DNA of 64,000 bases from Kutzneria sp. CA-103260 (lineage in GTDB: Bacteria; Actinomycetota; Actinomycetes; Mycobacteriales; Pseudonocardiaceae). Within the stretch, counting starts at the first letter, position 1; each line of letters begins with the position of its first letter. The stretch spans positions 1 through 64,000 of the forward strand of contig NZ_CP073318.1 of NCBI RefSeq assembly GCF_018263855.1. Direction: 5' to 3'. Under the pieces are notes generated by a model, which was not told the origin of the DNA, made no database searches, and saw nothing but the letters and a program-made list of their open reading frames with translations. This document shows, piece by piece, positions 40,908 to 49,647 of this stretch. Both the position numbers and the translations under genes were made by a program.

Positions 40908-41255
40908 ATGCCGCTTCGCTGGTTCTTGATTCTGCTGCCCGTGGTGATCGTCGCTCTGGTCGGCGGCTACCTCTGGATCCAGTACGGCGGCACGGTCGTG
41001 ACTGAAGGCCGGGCCAAGGTTCGAGTGACCCGAGTGGGCGCCGGCGAGCCTGACCTGTTGGCGGATTACGTCAGCGGTGATCTGACGGTGCCACGGAAGC
41101 TGCCCTTGAGTGGGCTGCGCATCGACCGTGATCAGGCGCCAGCCGGCGTGGCCGAGGGTGACCTCCTGGATTGTGCCTATCTTCAGCGGATGGCGCCGAT
41201 CGTGAACCGGCTACGCGAGCCCTCCGTCAGCGACTGTCACCGAGTGACCGGCTAG
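40908..41255 (+). CDS. Small membrane-anchored hypothetical protein
   Basis: 115 aa from ATG 40908. One N-terminal hydrophobic helix (FLILLPVVIVALVGGYLWIQ, residues 6-25) serves as uncleaved anchor or signal. A roughly 85-aa polar domain outside the membrane has cysteines in DLLDCAYLQ and SDCHRV that could pair. No family recognised. AATACT lies 8 nt before the ATG, suggesting a leaderless transcript. Its stop overlaps the convergent hydrolase remnant by 4 nt. Confidence 0.65.
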   Translation: MPLRWFLILLPVVIVALVGGYLWIQYGGTVVTEGRAKVRVTRVGAGEPDLLADYVSGDLTVPRKLPLSGLRIDRDQAPAGVAEGDLLDCAYLQRMAPIVNRLREPSVSDCHRVTG

Positions 41256-42350
41256 AACCACGAACCGAGAGTGTGGTCCCAGGCCCAGCCGACGCCTCTG
41301 GCCACGGTCTTGCCCGTCTCGACGACGCTGCCGGCCGTGTCGACAACGACGTCAGCGGCGGTCTCGGCCACGTCCACGGCCGCGGTTCCCAAGGTGCCGG
41401 CGGCGTGTTCTGCGGCGTCGCCCCAATGTCCCTGCGAGATGTCGCTGACCGTCTGCTGGCCACCGTGGTAGATGTCGGTGGCGGTCCGGGCGCCGTCCTT
41501 GACGAGGGTGCCGGCCGTGTTGCCGATGACCGGGATGCTGGAGGCGGCTTCCGGTGGCAGCGGGTTGTCCTGCCAGTGCTGCTCGGAGACCTGGCCGTAG
41601 CGGCCGGTGGCGATGTCGCCGAGGTTGCGCAGCGATTCCGAGCCGGGCTCGTAGTACTCGGAGTGCGCGTTGCCGGTCCAGGAGTTGTCGACCGCGCCGA
41701 ACTGTCGTGCGCCGAACGAGCTGTCATACGGTCCGCGGGATGAGCCGTCCTCAGTGAACCAACTCCCTTGGGTGGCTTGCACCACGGGATCGTGCCGGGT
41801 CGCGCCCGCCCACACGTGCCCATCGCCGGCCGAGAGCTGGTCGGCGTTGGAGGCTCCGACACCGGGGGAACCGACGAACACGATGTCGTCGGCGGCCAGA
41901 CCGTGCATGCCGGCCTTGCCAACCACGGTGCTGCCGTAGCTGTGGCCGATCACGGTCAAATGTTGGTGGTTGCCGGCCTGCTCGGCGGCGGCCCGGTAGC
42001 CGTCGACGTCGGCGACGAGCCGAGGCGCGCCGTCGTCGGCGTCCTTCGCGCTGACGACCTGGCTGCCCAACAAGGAATCGGGTGCGTCGTAGCCCAGCCA
42101 CTGGATCACCGCGTTGCCGCTGCCGCCGGAATCCATTTGGCCTTTGAGGTTGGCCGCACGGTCGAGGTCGAAACCGTCATCACCGAGAGTCGCGGTCGTG
42201 CCTGGAACGCAGACGGCGACGTTCTTGGCGGTGTCGGGGTTGCCGAAGGCAACCGCCATCGTGCCCTGTTTCTGTCCAGGTCCGTCGGGGTCCCAGGACA
42301 GCACGTAGACACCGTCGCCCTTGTTCTTGCCGTCGGCGTCGCCGAGCCGA
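41252..42350 (-). pseudogene. 5'-truncated alpha/beta hydrolase (DUF1023-like)
   Basis: The reading frame encodes the C-terminal hydrolase part of an actinobacterial DUF1023 protein: AFGNPDTAKNVAVCVPGT, WLGYDAPDSLLGSQVVSA, and the nucleophile elbow TVIGHSYGSTVVG, ending in VGWAWDHTLGSWF. The N-terminal helical half that such proteins normally have is absent. Homology begins about at DADGKNKGDGVYVL (near 42345), where the head of an unrelated plus-strand gene starts. The frame stays open to 42628, but that upstream sequence is antisense to the other gene. Probably inactive. Confidence 0.7.
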
Positions 42351-42985
42351 CCGCGCCGGTGCCGTCCTGTCCGGGATGGACCTTCGCTCAGCTGGTCCTG
42401 CACGTCGGCCGCTTTCTCCAGTCCACGACCGCATATCTGACCAGTGGCAGCACCGTGCCGCTGCCGCCGCTCGCGCCGCCCGCAGAGGTCGAACCGTTGA
42501 CGTACCTCGACGAGCAGTTGGCCGTGGCCGCGGAGATCCTGCCGACCGTGCCGCGTAACCGTCCCGTGTGGACGTTCTCGCCGGCCGCGCCGGATCTCGC
42601 CTGGGTCTGGTTGCGCCGCATCGCCCATGAGCTGACGCTGCGTCGGTGGGACGCTCAGACCGCGCTGGTGGCCTTGGTGCCGACTGATCGTGACCAGGCC
42701 GTCGACGGGGTGGATGAGGTGCTCGGCACGATTCTGGCGGCCCGCACCACTGGTGACGTGCCATCCAGGGCTCGTGGCACGGCTCTGGTCAGTTGCGGCG
42801 ACGGCCCGGAGACGTGGCTGGTCCGCTTCACTCCCGGCGAGGTGCCGGCGGTGAGCCGGGAAGCCGCCGCGGCGGACGCTCGGCTCACGGCGTCCGCCTC
42901 CTCGCTGTTCTATCAGCTCTGGGGTCGTCTTGAGCTCGCCGGCGAGGGAGACCCCGCCGTGCTCGGCGCGCTACGGGCCGGCTGA
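42341..42985 (+). pseudogene. 5'-truncated maleylpyruvate isomerase-family protein
   Basis: From about APVPSCPGWTFAQLVLHVGR onward this matches the mycothiol-dependent maleylpyruvate isomerase/DinB-like N-terminal domain. It has LAWVWLRRIAHELTLRRWDA with the metal-site histidine, and a C-terminal domain ending LFYQLWGRLELAGEGD. The first 25-40 residues usual for the family are missing because the sequence runs head-on into the hydrolase remnant. GTG 42359 could still start a 208-aa product, so loss of function is not certain. Confidence 0.65.
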
Positions 42986-43043
42986 CCAAGCGTTGTCCTG
43001 GACCGAGTGCTGCCGCGCCCGAAAAATAGTCAGGCGAAACTGA

Positions 43044-43056
43044 TAAGGTAGCCTTA
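43044..43056 (+). promoter_or_regulatory. Palindromic operator at the MarR promoter
   Basis: TAAGG-TAG-CCTTA, a perfect 13-nt palindrome ending 4 nt before the MarR ATG (43061). It overlaps the likely promoter/start of a leaderless transcript, so autorepression is expected. Confidence 0.55.
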
Positions 43057-43060
43057 GTGT

Positions 43061-43501
43061 ATGGGTGAGGAGCTGGACGTCGGGGGAGTGGCGGCGGCGT
43101 TGCTGGCGGGGGTCAGCGTGTTGGTGCGGCGGGTGCGCCAAGTGCCTGTCGGGGGTGGGCTGACGATGCCGGAGCGGACGGCGTTGTCGTGCCTGGAACG
43201 GACGGGGCCTACGACGTCGGCGGCGTTGGCGCGGGAGGTGCAGGTCACGGCGCAGGCGATGGGGGAGACGCTGGGTGCGCTGGGGAGCCGGGGCCTGATC
43301 GAGCGGCGGCGGGATCCGGAGGACCGGAGGCGTGCGGTGCTGACGGTGACCGAGGCCGGGGTGCAGGCCCTGAAGGACAGGCGGAACGCGCGGGCGGAGC
43401 TGATCGCGAAGGCGTTGGCGAGTGGGGCGTTCACGCCGGGGGAGTTGGAGCAGCTCACGGCGGCGGCGCCGCTGTTGGAGCGGCTGGCCCAGAGCATCTG
43501 A
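43061..43501 (+). CDS. MarR family transcriptional regulator
   Basis: 146 aa from ATG 43061. Winged-helix region PERTALSCLERTGPTTSAAL, AREVQVTAQAMGETLGALGS and the wing RRRDPEDRRRAVLTVTEAG. First gene of a three-gene unit with the isochorismatase-like hydrolase (20 nt gap) and a PEBP protein. An operator-like palindrome sits directly upstream. Confidence 0.92.
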   Translation: MGEELDVGGVAAALLAGVSVLVRRVRQVPVGGGLTMPERTALSCLERTGPTTSAALAREVQVTAQAMGETLGALGSRGLIERRRDPEDRRRAVLTVTEAGVQALKDRRNARAELIAKALASGAFTPGELEQLTAAAPLLERLAQSI

Positions 43502-43521
43502 GACGTACGGAGAAGCGAACA

Positions 43522-44070
43522 ATGGCACTGACAACGATCGATCCCGGGGCGGCGCTCGTGGTGATCGACCTGCAGAAGGGCATCGTGTCCGCCCACCCGG
43601 ACGCGGCAGTCGTCGAGCGGGCGGCGCAGCTGGCGAAGGAGTTCCGTCGGTACGGGCTGCCGGTGGTCCTGGTGAACGTCACCGGGCGCGCGCCGGGACG
43701 CACGGAGGCCAGGTGGGGCGGCGGCGGGGCGTTCCCGGCCGGCTGGGCGGACCTGGTCGACGAGCTTGATGTGCAGCCGACGGATAACCTGATCACCAAG
43801 CGGCGGCGAAGTGCCTTCCACGACACGGGACTCGACACCCTCCTGCGGGACCTGAACGTCACGCAGGTCGTGCTCGCCGGTATCTCGACGAGCTCAGGCG
43901 TTGAGTCGACGGCACGCTCGGCCTCCGACCACGGCTACCACGTGGTGGTGGCCACCGACGCCGTGAGTGATCCCGACATCGACTCCCACCGCCACAGCAT
44001 CGAGCGTGTGTTCCCCAAGATCGGGGAAACGGCCACCACGAACGAGATCATCGAGAAGGCGGCCCGGTGA
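43522..44070 (+). CDS. Isochorismatase-like hydrolase lacking the usual cysteine
   Basis: 182 aa from ATG 43522 (GGAGAAG upstream). Isochorismatase fold: D16 in ALVVIDLQKGIV and the lysine in LITKRRRSAF are the usual triad members. The loop that normally carries the nucleophile cysteine reads GISTSSGVESTARSA, with glycine at the expected position. This variant is widespread near MarR regulators but its chemistry differs from cysteine hydrolases or is non-catalytic. Overlaps the PEBP gene by 4 nt. Confidence 0.88.
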   Translation: MALTTIDPGAALVVIDLQKGIVSAHPDAAVVERAAQLAKEFRRYGLPVVLVNVTGRAPGRTEARWGGGGAFPAGWADLVDELDVQPTDNLITKRRRSAFHDTGLDTLLRDLNVTQVVLAGISTSSGVESTARSASDHGYHVVVATDAVSDPDIDSHRHSIERVFPKIGETATTNEIIEKAAR

Positions 44071-44624
44071 CCCTGCTCGGCCGACTCCTGATCAACCGCC
44101 GGGCCGATGAGGCCCACGCGGCCTGGAACCGGCCCAACCTCAACGGTTCCGAGTCGCTGACCGTCACCAGCCGGCAGTTCGACGACGGCGGATCCATGCC
44201 GCTGGTGTGCTGCATGAAAACCGTTGGCGGCGAGGACAAATCCCCGCACCTGGCCTGGACCCCACCGCCCGCCGGCACCGCGGAGCTGCTGCTGGTCATG
44301 GAGGACCTGGACGTCCCCACGCCCAAGCCGGTCGTGCACTGCGCGGCCCTGCTCGACCCGGCGGTCGGCCAGCTGGAACCTGGTGCCCTGAACGGGAAAC
44401 ACCCCGGATCCGGGGTGCGGCTGCTGAGGTCCGGCATCGGCCGCGGCTACCACGGTCCCGGGCCGATCAAGGGCCACGGGCCGCACCGCTACACCTTTCA
44501 GCTGTTCGCCCTCGGAAACCCCGTGGGCGGCAACGCCGAACGGGAACGACCCCGCGCCCTCCTGTCCGCCGTCACCGCTCCCGTCCTCGGCCGCGGCCGG
44601 CTGACCGGCGTCTACGAACGCTGA
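44067..44624 (+). CDS. YbhB/PEBP family protein
   Basis: 185 aa from GTG 44067. Phosphatidylethanolamine-binding-protein fold: DKSPHLAWTPPPAG, the ligand-site MEDLDVP and VVHCAALLDP, then GYHGPGPIKGHGPHRYTFQL. Cytoplasmic, without a signal sequence. Bacterial homologues bind small anions; a role in stress or regulation is suspected in general, not shown here. Last gene of the MarR unit and 1 nt from the convergent HEPN gene stop. Confidence 0.9.
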   Translation: MTLLGRLLINRRADEAHAAWNRPNLNGSESLTVTSRQFDDGGSMPLVCCMKTVGGEDKSPHLAWTPPPAGTAELLLVMEDLDVPTPKPVVHCAALLDPAVGQLEPGALNGKHPGSGVRLLRSGIGRGYHGPGPIKGHGPHRYTFQLFALGNPVGGNAERERPRALLSAVTAPVLGRGRLTGVYER

Positions 44625-44625
44625 T

Positions 44626-45780
44626 CTAGGCGGTCACCTTGGGCACGCCGTCGACGGCGTCGACGGCGGCGCGCAGGCGGAGCTGGGTGTCCTCCATCCA
44701 CCGCAGCAGGTCGGGCCAGCGGTCCTGGTCGGTGACGGTGGGGCCGATCAGCCGGGTCTCGATGCGGCAGGCCTTCCGTCCGGGCAGCTCGTCGAAGATG
44801 AGGTCGTCGCCGAAGCGCTCGATGATGTCGGCGCTGCGGACGGCGAGCACTTCCCAGCGGGCCAGGTTGGTGGCCGCGTCGGGATGGTTGAAGTAGAGCT
44901 CGGACCGGCAGCCGAACTGGGTGAAGGAGACCACCCATGACGTGCCGGTGACGCCGCCCGGCAGGTCCCACCAGTGCTGTGGCGGCGGGGCGGAGTTGCT
45001 CCAGCCGTGGCGCTGGACGAAGGGCTGGAACCTGGTCCAGAACTGGCGGTAGAGCTCGGTCTTCGGCTCCGGGTGCCGCTCGACGGGGACCGGAGCCGAG
45101 ACGGCGGCCGCCGGGGGCGGCCCGAGGACGTGCCGGATCGCGGTGGCGATGTCGTGGATGCTCTCGATGGCCTCGGACGCGGCCTGGGCGGTGATCACCT
45201 GTTTCGCGCGGACCTGGCTCGGATCGCTGTCGGCCTCGTGGGCGATCCGGTTGCGTCGGCCGACGATGTCCTTGAGCAGGGCCTGCACGTCCTCGTGCTT
45301 GGTCGGCCGGCCGGTTTCCTCGCTCATCCGCTTGGCCACCGCCGGCCACAGCGGGACGTCACTGACATACCGCAGCGCGTCCTTGATCTTTTCGGGCGCT
45401 TGGAACGATAGATAGCCGAACTGGGCACGTAAGTGGTCGGTGAACGCCTCGCGCAGCGGCTTCTCGTGGTGGTGCACGGCCTCGAACAGCTCCATCGGGA
45501 TCTCGAGCGTCCGAAACCGGCGTGGCCGCGGCAGGTCGACGTTCAGCGCGAAGGCGAGCGCCCGGTCGTAGACCTCGCGGTGCACCCAGTGGTCCAGCGC
45601 CGACACCGCCTGCACCCAGGCCGCCCGGTACAGCTCGGCCACGTCGAAGACGCCCACCTTGAGGCTTTCCAGGAACTGACCACCGGTCACCAGGTCCCGG
45701 GCGTACTCCAGGTTGCTCTGTAGCTCGGAGAACGCCTCTGTCGACTCGGCCTCGTCGCCGGCCGAAGCTCGATCCGCCAC
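44626..45780 (-). CDS. HEPN-like domain fused to DUF4268
   Basis: 384 aa from GTG 45780. The N-terminal region (about 35-215) is all-helical and ends in GRRNRIAHEAD. R176-H181 fit the RX4H motif of HEPN ribonucleases, and a large-insert HEPN of the RiboL-PSP type is the closest picture. After a proline/alanine linker (about 218-235), residues 245-380 read as DUF4268 (YRQFWTRFQPFVQRHGW, CRSELYFNHPDAA, DELPGRKACRIETRL, RWMEDTQLRLRAAVDAV), a domain seen with nucleases and restriction modules. It is a lone gene with no antitoxin beside it. RNA cleavage in conflict or defence is inferred. Confidence 0.7.
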   Translation of the reverse strand: MADRASAGDEAESTEAFSELQSNLEYARDLVTGGQFLESLKVGVFDVAELYRAAWVQAVSALDHWVHREVYDRALAFALNVDLPRPRRFRTLEIPMELFEAVHHHEKPLREAFTDHLRAQFGYLSFQAPEKIKDALRYVSDVPLWPAVAKRMSEETGRPTKHEDVQALLKDIVGRRNRIAHEADSDPSQVRAKQVITAQAASEAIESIHDIATAIRHVLGPPPAAAVSAPVPVERHPEPKTELYRQFWTRFQPFVQRHGWSNSAPPPQHWWDLPGGVTGTSWVVSFTQFGCRSELYFNHPDAATNLARWEVLAVRSADIIERFGDDLIFDELPGRKACRIETRLIGPTVTDQDRWPDLLRWMEDTQLRLRAAVDAVDGVPKVTA

Positions 45781-45868
45781 CGGTGCAGTATGCCGCCGCC
45801 GGCCGAAAACCCCTAGGCCTCTTGGGGTTGTGTTGTGCGAGGATCGGGACTCTCGGGGAGGGGTGGAC

Positions 45869-46129
45869 ATGGAACTGGGCGACGAGATCTTCGCGCCGGT
45901 GCGCGCTGCCGGCCGGACCGGCGAATGGCCGAACCTGGAAATCCGGTGGCGCAAGGGTTCCGGCGGGCCGCTGGCCCGACGGCGAGCCGTGCCGGCCCAC
46001 GATTCCTGGCTCGCGCTGCGCCACTGGACGCCACGTCGCCGTGACCTGGCCCGACTGCCTAGGCAGACTTGCTGGCCAGGAACACGTATTCGCGGCCGGG
46101 GCGGTCGGGGGCGTCGCGGAGGTCGGTGA
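45869..46129 (+). CDS. Short hypothetical protein
   Basis: Possible 86-aa product from ATG 45869 behind GGGGAGGGG, starting MELGDEIFAPVRAAGRTGEW. The first 60 residues look protein-like. The tail (GTRIRGRGGRGRRGGR) overlaps the 3' end of the minus-strand methyltransferase gene and is likely read-through of its complement. May be a remnant whose own stop was lost by frameshift (a TAG lies out of frame near 46060). No family recognised. Confidence 0.35.
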   Translation: MELGDEIFAPVRAAGRTGEWPNLEIRWRKGSGGPLARRRAVPAHDSWLALRHWTPRRRDLARLPRQTCWPGTRIRGRGGRGRRGGR

Positions 46130-46769
46130 CGGTGAAGCCGTGGGCCCGCAGGTCGGCCTCCACCTCGGGGCGGTCGCGGAAGCGGAGGGTCGAGGTGGAG
46201 GTGAGCCGCTCGCCGTCGGGGAAGATCCAGGTCCAGCGGAAGGTGACCAGGGGCTCGCAGACGTCGAGCAGGTCGACCCAGGTCTGCACGCCGTCGACGA
46301 CGGTGAGCGTCTGCTCGCGGTTCCAGCCCAGCCAGGCCTTTCGGGCCGGGATGCGGGTCTCGAACATCAGCACGCCGCCGGGGCGAAGGGCGACGGAGGC
46401 GCCGGCGAGGGTGGCGGACCAGTCGGCGGGATCGACGATGGCCTGCGCGACATTGCCCGTCATGACGGCGAGATCGGCCCCGAGCGCGGGCAGATCCGTT
46501 GCGGTGCCGTGGATCCAGCGCACCCGGGAGGCGCCGGGCTTGGCCCGGGCGACGTCGAGGGAGGCCAGCGCCGGATCGACGCCGGTGACGGCGATGCCCC
46601 GATCGGCCAGCAGCAGGGCCAACACCCCGGTGCCGCAGCCGATGTCGATCACCTGACGGGCCGACAGCTCGGCGGCGACCGCGAGGTAGGGATCAAGATC
46701 GGACCGGTCGCCCTCGTGCGCGTCGTAGCACGCGGCCAAGCGGGGATGGGTGAATCCTTCGTCTGCCAC
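46059..46769 (-). CDS. Class I SAM-dependent methyltransferase
   Basis: 236 aa from GTG 46769. Rossmann-type methyltransferase: motif I VIDIGCGTGVLALLLADRGI, motif II acidic loop GVDPALASL, and the later MTGNVAQAIVD and LRPGGVLMFETR. Substrate unknown. It follows the SARP/AfsR regulator on the same strand after 43 nt. TACAGT 9 nt before the GTG could also give it a leaderless start of its own. Confidence 0.9.
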   Translation of the reverse strand: MADEGFTHPRLAACYDAHEGDRSDLDPYLAVAAELSARQVIDIGCGTGVLALLLADRGIAVTGVDPALASLDVARAKPGASRVRWIHGTATDLPALGADLAVMTGNVAQAIVDPADWSATLAGASVALRPGGVLMFETRIPARKAWLGWNREQTLTVVDGVQTWVDLLDVCEPLVTFRWTWIFPDGERLTSTSTLRFRDRPEVEADLRAHGFTVTDLRDAPDRPGREYVFLASKSA

Positions 46770-46812
46770 GCCACCCGACTGTAGATCAGGAGGCCGTGAA
46801 CGCCGAGGGGAT

Positions 46813-49515
46813 TTAGCGGCGCTGGGAGGGAACCAGGAGGTTGGCCAGTTCCTGGCGGACGGCGTCGGCCTCGGCATCGCGCGACTGGCGGTCGTAGACG
46901 GCGATGGCCTGCTGGAAGGCGTCGCGGGCGGCGTCGAGCTGCCCGAGGGCGAGCTGGGCCCGGCCGAGGTCGGCGAGGGTGGCGCCGATGACGGTGTTGT
47001 TGCCGCTCTGCCGGTAGAGGTCGAGGGCCCGCTGGTGATGGCCGACCGCGGTGGCATGGTCGCCGGTCATGGCGGCGATCACGCCGAGCACGTCGGTGGC
47101 GTCGGCCTCGTTCTCGATGTCCTTGTGCTGCCGGAAAATCGCCAGCGCCTCCGCGCAGCGGGTGCGGGCCCAGTCGTGGCGGCCGAGGCGGGCGGCGAAG
47201 GTGGCGACCAGGTTCAGGGCCTCGCCGACCCAGATCGGCTCGCCGGTGCGGCGGGCGGCGTCGAGAGCGGCCAGTTGGTGGTCGAGCGCGGGCTGCCATT
47301 CGTGGAGTCGCTTGTACACCAAGGCGATGGCCTGCTCGGTGCGGCAGAGGTTGACGGGATCCCGGTCCGGGTCGATGAGCCCGAGCGCGTTCTGGAGGTG
47401 GTCCAGCGACTCGGGGAAGCGCTGCACACGAGAATAGGCACGCCCGGCCATGCGGTGGATGATGGCGGCGGTCTCACTGTCCACATGGGACAATGTCAGC
47501 AGCGAGGCCTCCCAGAAGGCGAGGTTGTCCAGGTGCAGGCCGCGTCGGTAGCAGTAGACGACCGTGACCCAGGCCAGCTGCCACACCTCGGTGTGCCAAC
47601 GGAGTTCGACGGCGAGCCGCTGAACCGCGAGCAGGCAGGCGCGTTCGCTGTCGAACCATCCCATGCCGTCGGCGGGCTCGTCGGGCTGGCAGTCGGGCGG
47701 CAGCGGCACGTACTCGACGGCCTGGGAGAAGACGTCGAGCGCGCGGTCGGCGGCCGCCCCGGAGTGGATGTAGAACGCGACGAGCCGGCGCAGGGCGGGT
47801 TCCCGGGCGTCCACAACCCGCGACACGGCGAACAGGCGGACCAGGTCGTGCATCCGCCACCGGCCGGGAACATCCTGCTGCAGCAGGGAAAGCCGCTCCA
47901 GCCCGCGGAGCACCGGCGCGATCCGGGCCGGCGGCAGGCCGGTGATGGCGGCGGCCGCCCCGAGGCTGATGTCCGGCCCGGGGGAGAGTCCGAGCAGGGC
48001 GAAAACCCGGGCCTGCTCGGCCGGAAGAGCCCGGTGTGAACAGGAAAGCACGGCGGAGACGCCGGCGCCGGGATCGTCCTCGTCGAGCACACCGAGCCGG
48101 GTGGTGGCGTCACGGAGTTCGGCGGCCAGGGCGGCCAGCGGAAAGCCGGGTCGGGTCTGGGCCCGGCCGGCGACCAGGCTCAGGGCCAACGGAAAACCGG
48201 CGCAGCAGGCCAACAACTCGCTGACGGCCTCGGGTTCGGCGGCCACCAGCGCGGCGCCGATCCGGTCGCCGAGCAGCCCGACCGACAGCGGACGGGCGCC
48301 GTGATTGGACACCAGCCCGGCCAGCCGGTCCCGGCTGGTCACGATCACCGCGCACGTCGGGCTGCCCGGCAGCAGCGGCCCGACCTGCGCGGAGTCGGCG
48401 GCGTTGTCCAGCACCACCAGCATCCGGCGGTCGGCCAGCAGGCTCCGGTACAGCGCGGCCTGTCCGTCCAGATCGGTCGGCACGTCCCCGCCGGCGACCC
48501 CGAGCGCCTCCAGAAACGCCCGCAGGGCAACGGAAGGTGGCACGGGATCGGCGGTGGCGTCGAAGCCGCGCAGGTTGACGTGCAGCTGACCGTCGGGGAA
48601 TTCGTCGAGGTGCCGGTGGGCCCACCGCAGCGCCAGGGCGGTCTTGCCGATGCCGCCGTTGCCCCAGACCGTGGCCACCGGCACCGTGTCGCCGACCGCC
48701 AAGGCCTGTGACAACGCCTCCAGTTCGGCGGTCCGCCCGGCGAACCAGGCGGGCGGGGCCGGCAGCTGCCGCGGCACGACCACGGGCCGCCGGGTGGTCA
48801 GCGCCGGGTCGGCGGTGAGTATCCGCTGGTGCAGTTCCCGCAGCTCAGGGCCGGGATCGGCGCCGAGGTCGGCGGCCAGTCGCCGCCGCACGTCCTCGTA
48901 CCGGGTCAGCGCCTCGGCCTGCCGCCCGGTCCGGTACAGGGCCAACATCAGCTGTCCGGCGGCTCGTTCGTCGAGCGGGTGCTCGCCGGCCCGGGCCAGC
49001 AGTTCCGGCACGAGCGCGGCGTGCTGGCCCAGCCGTAGCCGCAGGTCGGTGTGGTCCAGCTCGACGGCCAGCCGTTCCCGGCCCAGCCGCGCCCGCTCCT
49101 GCCCGGCCCAGACGGACTCCAACCCGGCCAGCGCCTCGCCCCGCCACAGCCCCAGCGCCTGCTCGTACAGCGCCGGGTCCTCGGCGTCCCGGGCCCGGCC
49201 GACCAGGTCACGGAACTCGTGCACGTCGATGGTCAGCGGATCCTCGACGAGGAGCGAGTAGCCGCCGGACCGCCGCACGATAGTCACGCCCTCGACCCGC
49301 CGCAGCCGGGTCAGGTAGCTGTGCAGGGTGCCGGTGGCCCGCTGGGGCGCGTCGTCGCCCCACACCCGGTCGACCAGCTGGCCGGTCGGCACGACCGCGT
49401 TGGCGTCGACCAGCAGGGCGGCCAGCACGCAGCGCTGCCGGGCGTGGCCGATGTCCGCCGACTGCCCGTCGACGTGCGCCTCGACCCCGCCCAACAGCGC
49501 GAACCGTACTGTCAC
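46813..49515 (-). CDS. SARP/AfsR-type regulator with NB-ARC and TPR domains
   Basis: 900 aa from GTG 49515. Order: winged-helix OmpR-like DNA-binding domain (1-95, with ARQRCVLAALLVDANAVVP), bacterial transcriptional activator domain (about 100-245, ALGLWRGEALAGL), NB-ARC NTPase with P-loop GNGGIGKT near 285 and LVVLDNA as Walker B, then TPR repeats to the end. Such proteins activate secondary-metabolite or developmental genes. No biosynthetic cluster is visible here; the adjacent methyltransferase and epoxide hydrolase are the nearest possible targets. Confidence 0.93.
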   Translation of the reverse strand: MTVRFALLGGVEAHVDGQSADIGHARQRCVLAALLVDANAVVPTGQLVDRVWGDDAPQRATGTLHSYLTRLRRVEGVTIVRRSGGYSLLVEDPLTIDVHEFRDLVGRARDAEDPALYEQALGLWRGEALAGLESVWAGQERARLGRERLAVELDHTDLRLRLGQHAALVPELLARAGEHPLDERAAGQLMLALYRTGRQAEALTRYEDVRRRLAADLGADPGPELRELHQRILTADPALTTRRPVVVPRQLPAPPAWFAGRTAELEALSQALAVGDTVPVATVWGNGGIGKTALALRWAHRHLDEFPDGQLHVNLRGFDATADPVPPSVALRAFLEALGVAGGDVPTDLDGQAALYRSLLADRRMLVVLDNAADSAQVGPLLPGSPTCAVIVTSRDRLAGLVSNHGARPLSVGLLGDRIGAALVAAEPEAVSELLACCAGFPLALSLVAGRAQTRPGFPLAALAAELRDATTRLGVLDEDDPGAGVSAVLSCSHRALPAEQARVFALLGLSPGPDISLGAAAAITGLPPARIAPVLRGLERLSLLQQDVPGRWRMHDLVRLFAVSRVVDAREPALRRLVAFYIHSGAAADRALDVFSQAVEYVPLPPDCQPDEPADGMGWFDSERACLLAVQRLAVELRWHTEVWQLAWVTVVYCYRRGLHLDNLAFWEASLLTLSHVDSETAAIIHRMAGRAYSRVQRFPESLDHLQNALGLIDPDRDPVNLCRTEQAIALVYKRLHEWQPALDHQLAALDAARRTGEPIWVGEALNLVATFAARLGRHDWARTRCAEALAIFRQHKDIENEADATDVLGVIAAMTGDHATAVGHHQRALDLYRQSGNNTVIGATLADLGRAQLALGQLDAARDAFQQAIAVYDRQSRDAEADAVRQELANLLVPSQRR

Positions 49516-49647
49516 GCACCGTGCATAACGCCTCTGGCCTGCGGATTCAAGCGGAACGCAATTTTTCGCACACCCTGGTCAGGCAGACTGGCGGCCGGAC
49601 GCGTCGCCGGTCCTGACATGGAGGGGTGGCCAGGAACGGCGGCGCGT

